Source: JBPCPM01 sp050999155 (GTDB lineage Bacteria > Actinomycetota > Thermoleophilia > Solirubrobacterales > 70-9). Taken from it: a DNA stretch of 6,788 nt. Shown piece after piece: positions 5,163-6,788 of this stretch. The stretch's first letter is position 1, and the number at the start of each line of letters is the position of its first letter. A model generated the notes under the pieces. That model saw only the letters and a program-made list of their open reading frames with translations, was not told the origin of the DNA and did no database searches. The position numbers and the translations under genes were made by a program. The stretch is taken from the NCBI GenBank assembly GCA_050999155.1, contig JBPCPM010000017.1, forward strand, positions 1-6,788, in the 5' to 3' direction.

Positions 5163-5593
5163 GGCTCGACGTCGGCCCAGTGGCGCCGGCCTGCGCCATC
5201 GCCTGGCTTGGGTGGGCCGACGAGGTCTACGACGACCTCGGCAACCGCCCCACGTCGACACTCTTGGCCCCGACCGGCCTGTCTGTCGATGTCGTGTCGT
5301 ATCTCCACCGGTGGACTTCCCATGCCGGCGGCGTCGGCAAGATCTACCGGTGGCAGGCGGAGGTCGAACCCGACGAGCTCGAGTACCTCGTCCACGCCTT
5401 CTGCAGCCTCGACGCCCAGATGTCGGCCGAAGGCGTCGCCGGAGAACAACCGCCGGTTCCCGAGGAGGGTCGGGCCTTCTATCTCGTGCTGGTCGGAGCC
5501 CTCCTGCACGCCCTCGAGACGGAGAGCCGCAGTCGGGCCGCCTTCGTGGACCAGTTGCGCTCGTGCTGGCCCAGCGCAGCAGAGGCCAACTGA
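5159..5593 (+). CDS. Hypothetical protein, translationally coupled to WhiB
   Basis: A 144-aa acidic, probably cytosolic and mostly helical protein that I do not recognise. It opens at GTG 5159 within the WhiB stop (GTGA overlap), and third positions are strongly G/C-biased, so it is very likely a real gene. Visible features are an aromatic-rich N-terminal helix (CAIAWLGWADEVYDDLGNRP), a middle SYLHRWTSHAGGVGKIYRW segment, an acidic EVEPDELEYLVHAF helix, and a hydrophobic FYLVLVGALLHALE helix near 110-123 that is too short and charged to be a confident membrane span. Cysteines are few (C12, C82, C137) and not spaced as a metal site. There is no clear Shine-Dalgarno sequence, which fits coupling to WhiB. 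Possible roles as a WhiB partner or output gene are inferred from position only. Confidence 0.75.
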   Translation: MRLDVGPVAPACAIAWLGWADEVYDDLGNRPTSTLLAPTGLSVDVVSYLHRWTSHAGGVGKIYRWQAEVEPDELEYLVHAFCSLDAQMSAEGVAGEQPPVPEEGRAFYLVLVGALLHALETESRSRAAFVDQLRSCWPSAAEAN

Positions 5594-6160
5594 AGCGCCG
5601 CCGGCCTCGCTGTCAGCGTCGCATCCAGGGGGCGTCAGCCGAAGGGTCGAAAGGCGGACCTGTCGAGGGTGGTGCGGCCATCGCCGTGGGCCGGGTGGGC
5701 CCAGGCCGGCGTGATGACGAGGACGTTCTCGAGGTCGGAAGCCAGGATGACGCGGGCCACGTCGTTCTTCGGGGCGCTGGTCTGATCGCACGCCGGCGCC
5801 AGCGCCATGGCGCCGCATGAGCGAGCGCTCGTCACTCGACGCGCCGGCCGTTCCTGACCGGGATGGGCGACACCGGCGCGTCACCGTTGGCCAATCGCGC
5901 CGGCCAGCCGCTGAGCTGGCCGGGCCTCGCGCCGACGTAGGTTGGGACCAGCCCGCGCCGTGACCGCTCCCGCGTTCGCGACCCAGGAGCCGACGCTGCT
6001 CCGGTCCCCGGTAGCCGGCCCGTTCCCCGGGGCGCCCCGTCCGGAGGCCCAAGTGGACCACCGCGTCCACGTCCACGCACCGGAGTCGCTCGCCGCGTCC
6101 GGTCCGGCGTCGCCCTCACGTCTCGAGGCCGATGATTTGCGTCGGTCTAGATTTTAACAC
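5594..6160. other. Region without recognisable genes between the WhiB cluster and the CRISPR array
   Basis: About 570 bases, very GC-rich until the last 25, which become AT-richer (ATTTTAAC at 6151-6158) next to the array. Open frames exist on both strands, but none gives a known domain. The most coding-like is the short minus-strand ORF at 5635-5835, listed separately. A + frame at 5942-6157 has high third-position G/C but reads as a Pro/Ala-rich low-complexity sequence. No promoter or CRISPR leader is evident on this side. Confidence 0.5.
5635..5835 (-). CDS. Possible small hypothetical protein (or gene remnant)
   Basis: A 66-aa frame from GTG 5835 (or 57 aa from ATG 5808) with nearly all codons ending in G or C, stronger than chance in this region. 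It contains SAPKNDVARVILASDLENVLVITPAWAHPAHG and ends FRPFG. I recognise no family, and there is no Shine-Dalgarno sequence at either start. It is convergent with the WhiB-linked gene, with 41 nt between their stops. It may be a real small gene, a decayed C-terminus, or composition-driven chance. Confidence 0.3.
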   Translation of the reverse strand: MTSARSCGAMALAPACDQTSAPKNDVARVILASDLENVLVITPAWAHPAHGDGRTTLDRSAFRPFG

Positions 6161-6196
6161 CCTTCAATGAGGCCCATCATTAGGACGATGGGAAAG
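6161..6196 (-). repeat. Terminal (trailer-end) CRISPR repeat with a changed end base
   Basis: The leftmost repeat differs from the rest only at its outer base (6161, C instead of G; on the minus strand the handle reads ATTGAAGG). Degeneracy at one end of an array usually marks the oldest, leader-distal repeat, which supports a leader on the right. Confidence 0.7.
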
Positions 6197-6788
6197 TCCT
6201 CGGACAGCGCAGCCCTACCTGGCGGTGGAGGCGTGGCTTCAATGAGGCCCATCATTAGGACGATGGGAAAGAAGACCAGAACAGCCACCAGCACAACGCC
6301 GAGGGCCGTGCTTCAATGAGGCCCATCATTAGGACGATGGGAAAGCCGCCAAATCATCGTCATTGGTGGAGGCAGGAATAACGGCTTCAATGAGGCCCAC
6401 CATTAGGACGATGGGAAAGTACCCCGCCGGCCGGCGATGCCTCGGTGGTCTATGCCGGGCTTCAATGAGGCCCATCATTAGGACGATGGGAAAGGTGGAA
6501 GGCTAGCCACCACGGGCGGAGGCGAGTACACTGCTTCAATGAGGCCCATCATTAGGACGATGGGAAAGTGCATGAGGGTGGCGCCCTTGCCCTGGCCGAC
6601 AATGCGGCCGCTTCAATGAGGCCCATCATTAGGACGATGGGAAAGGCAACTTCGACATGATCCGCATCGGCAAGGGCACCGTGCTTCAATGAGGCCCATC
6701 ATTAGGACGATGGGAAAGGAGCCTGAACAACCAGGGCGACACGACGATCAGGGCGAAGCTTCAATGAGGCCCATCATTAGGACGATGG
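6161..6788 (-). CRISPR. CRISPR array: 9 repeats (last truncated by the window), 8 spacers
   Basis: A 36-nt repeat, beginning GCTTCAATGAGGCCC and ending GACGATGGGAAAG on the + strand, starts at 6161, 6236, 6310, 6384, 6459, 6533, 6610, 6683 and 6758; the last is cut at 31 nt by the window edge. Spacers are 39, 38, 38, 39, 38, 41, 37 and 39 nt and all differ. Repeats are identical except base 1 of the first (C for G at 6161) and one T-to-C change in the fourth (6400). Each has a 6-bp stem, CCCATC with GATGGG, around an 8-nt loop. On the minus strand the repeat ends ATTGAAGC, the usual type I/III 5' crRNA handle form, so the transcribed strand is probably minus and the leader lies past the right edge. 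No cas gene is present. Repeat form and long spacers fit type III or some type I systems; the subtype cannot be fixed. The array is certain; strand is inferred. Confidence 0.97.

Noticed and set aside
5057..6076. A 339-codon minus-strand open frame across the WhiB end, the unknown gene and the downstream interval.
   Set aside because: It is antisense to WhiB and the 144-aa gene and reads as Arg/Gly/Pro-rich low-complexity sequence without a domain: a typical GC-rich shadow.
6115..6150. Possible degenerate extra CRISPR repeat left of the array (GAGGCCGATGATT at 6125-6137 matches the repeat at 11 of 13 positions).
   Set aside because: The rest of the repeat does not align, and only about 10 nt would separate it from the first real repeat, too short for a spacer. 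Probably chance.
5942..6157. A TTG-started 71-codon + frame ending just before the array.
   Set aside because: High third-position G/C but Pro/Ala-rich, with no ribosome site, no known domain and no clear upstream extension.

Overview
The window is GC-rich DNA from an actinobacterium. A WhiB-family gene (a family essentially confined to Actinomycetota and their phages), a C-terminal fragment of a DUF222-type HNH protein, a ZAS/RskA-type anti-sigma factor and strong G/C third-position bias all fit that phylum. The flavour is like Acidimicrobiia or a related uncultured lineage, but species cannot be told from sequence alone. All confident genes are on the + strand.

Layout. (1) Bases 1-515 hold the C-terminal part of an HNH-endonuclease-domain protein cut by the left edge; its frame runs without a stop into a short-chain dehydrogenase/reductase (516-1286). 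(2) A GNAT acetyltransferase (1297-1812) follows after 10 nt. (3) A bulged stem-loop (1837-1873) ends two bases before a small RsbW-like HATPase gene (1876-2256). (4) 2257-2820 has no intact gene. It contains a minus-strand remnant of a DUF4331 protein (2321-2509) whose N- and C-terminal parts are missing. (5) A membrane RskA-like anti-sigma factor (2821-3570) and its ECF sigma factor (3607-4224) form a pair in the reverse of the usual sigma-first order. (6) A sigma70-like promoter (4369-4397) and a GC-rich hairpin (4412-4433) precede a tightly overlapping three-gene cluster: a small four-cysteine zinc-ribbon-like protein (4504-4851), a WhiB Fe-S regulator (4848-5162) and an unrecognised 144-aa protein (5159-5593). 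Both junctions are 4-nt GTGA overlaps. (7) 5594-6160 has no recognisable gene; one short minus-strand ORF has coding-like base composition. (8) From 6161 to the right edge lies a CRISPR array with nine 36-nt repeats (the last truncated) and eight 37-41-nt spacers. No cas gene is in the window.

Together the region is regulation-rich (partner-switching kinase-like protein, sigma/anti-sigma pair, WhiB cluster) and ends in a CRISPR array. Three independent cues suggest the array is transcribed right to left, so its leader, and possibly cas genes, would lie beyond the right edge. The cues are the ATTGAAGC end on the minus strand, a degenerate base in the leftmost repeat, and a repeat variant that keeps its stem only in minus-strand RNA. 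The least familiar coding unit is the zinc-ribbon/WhiB/unknown trio.
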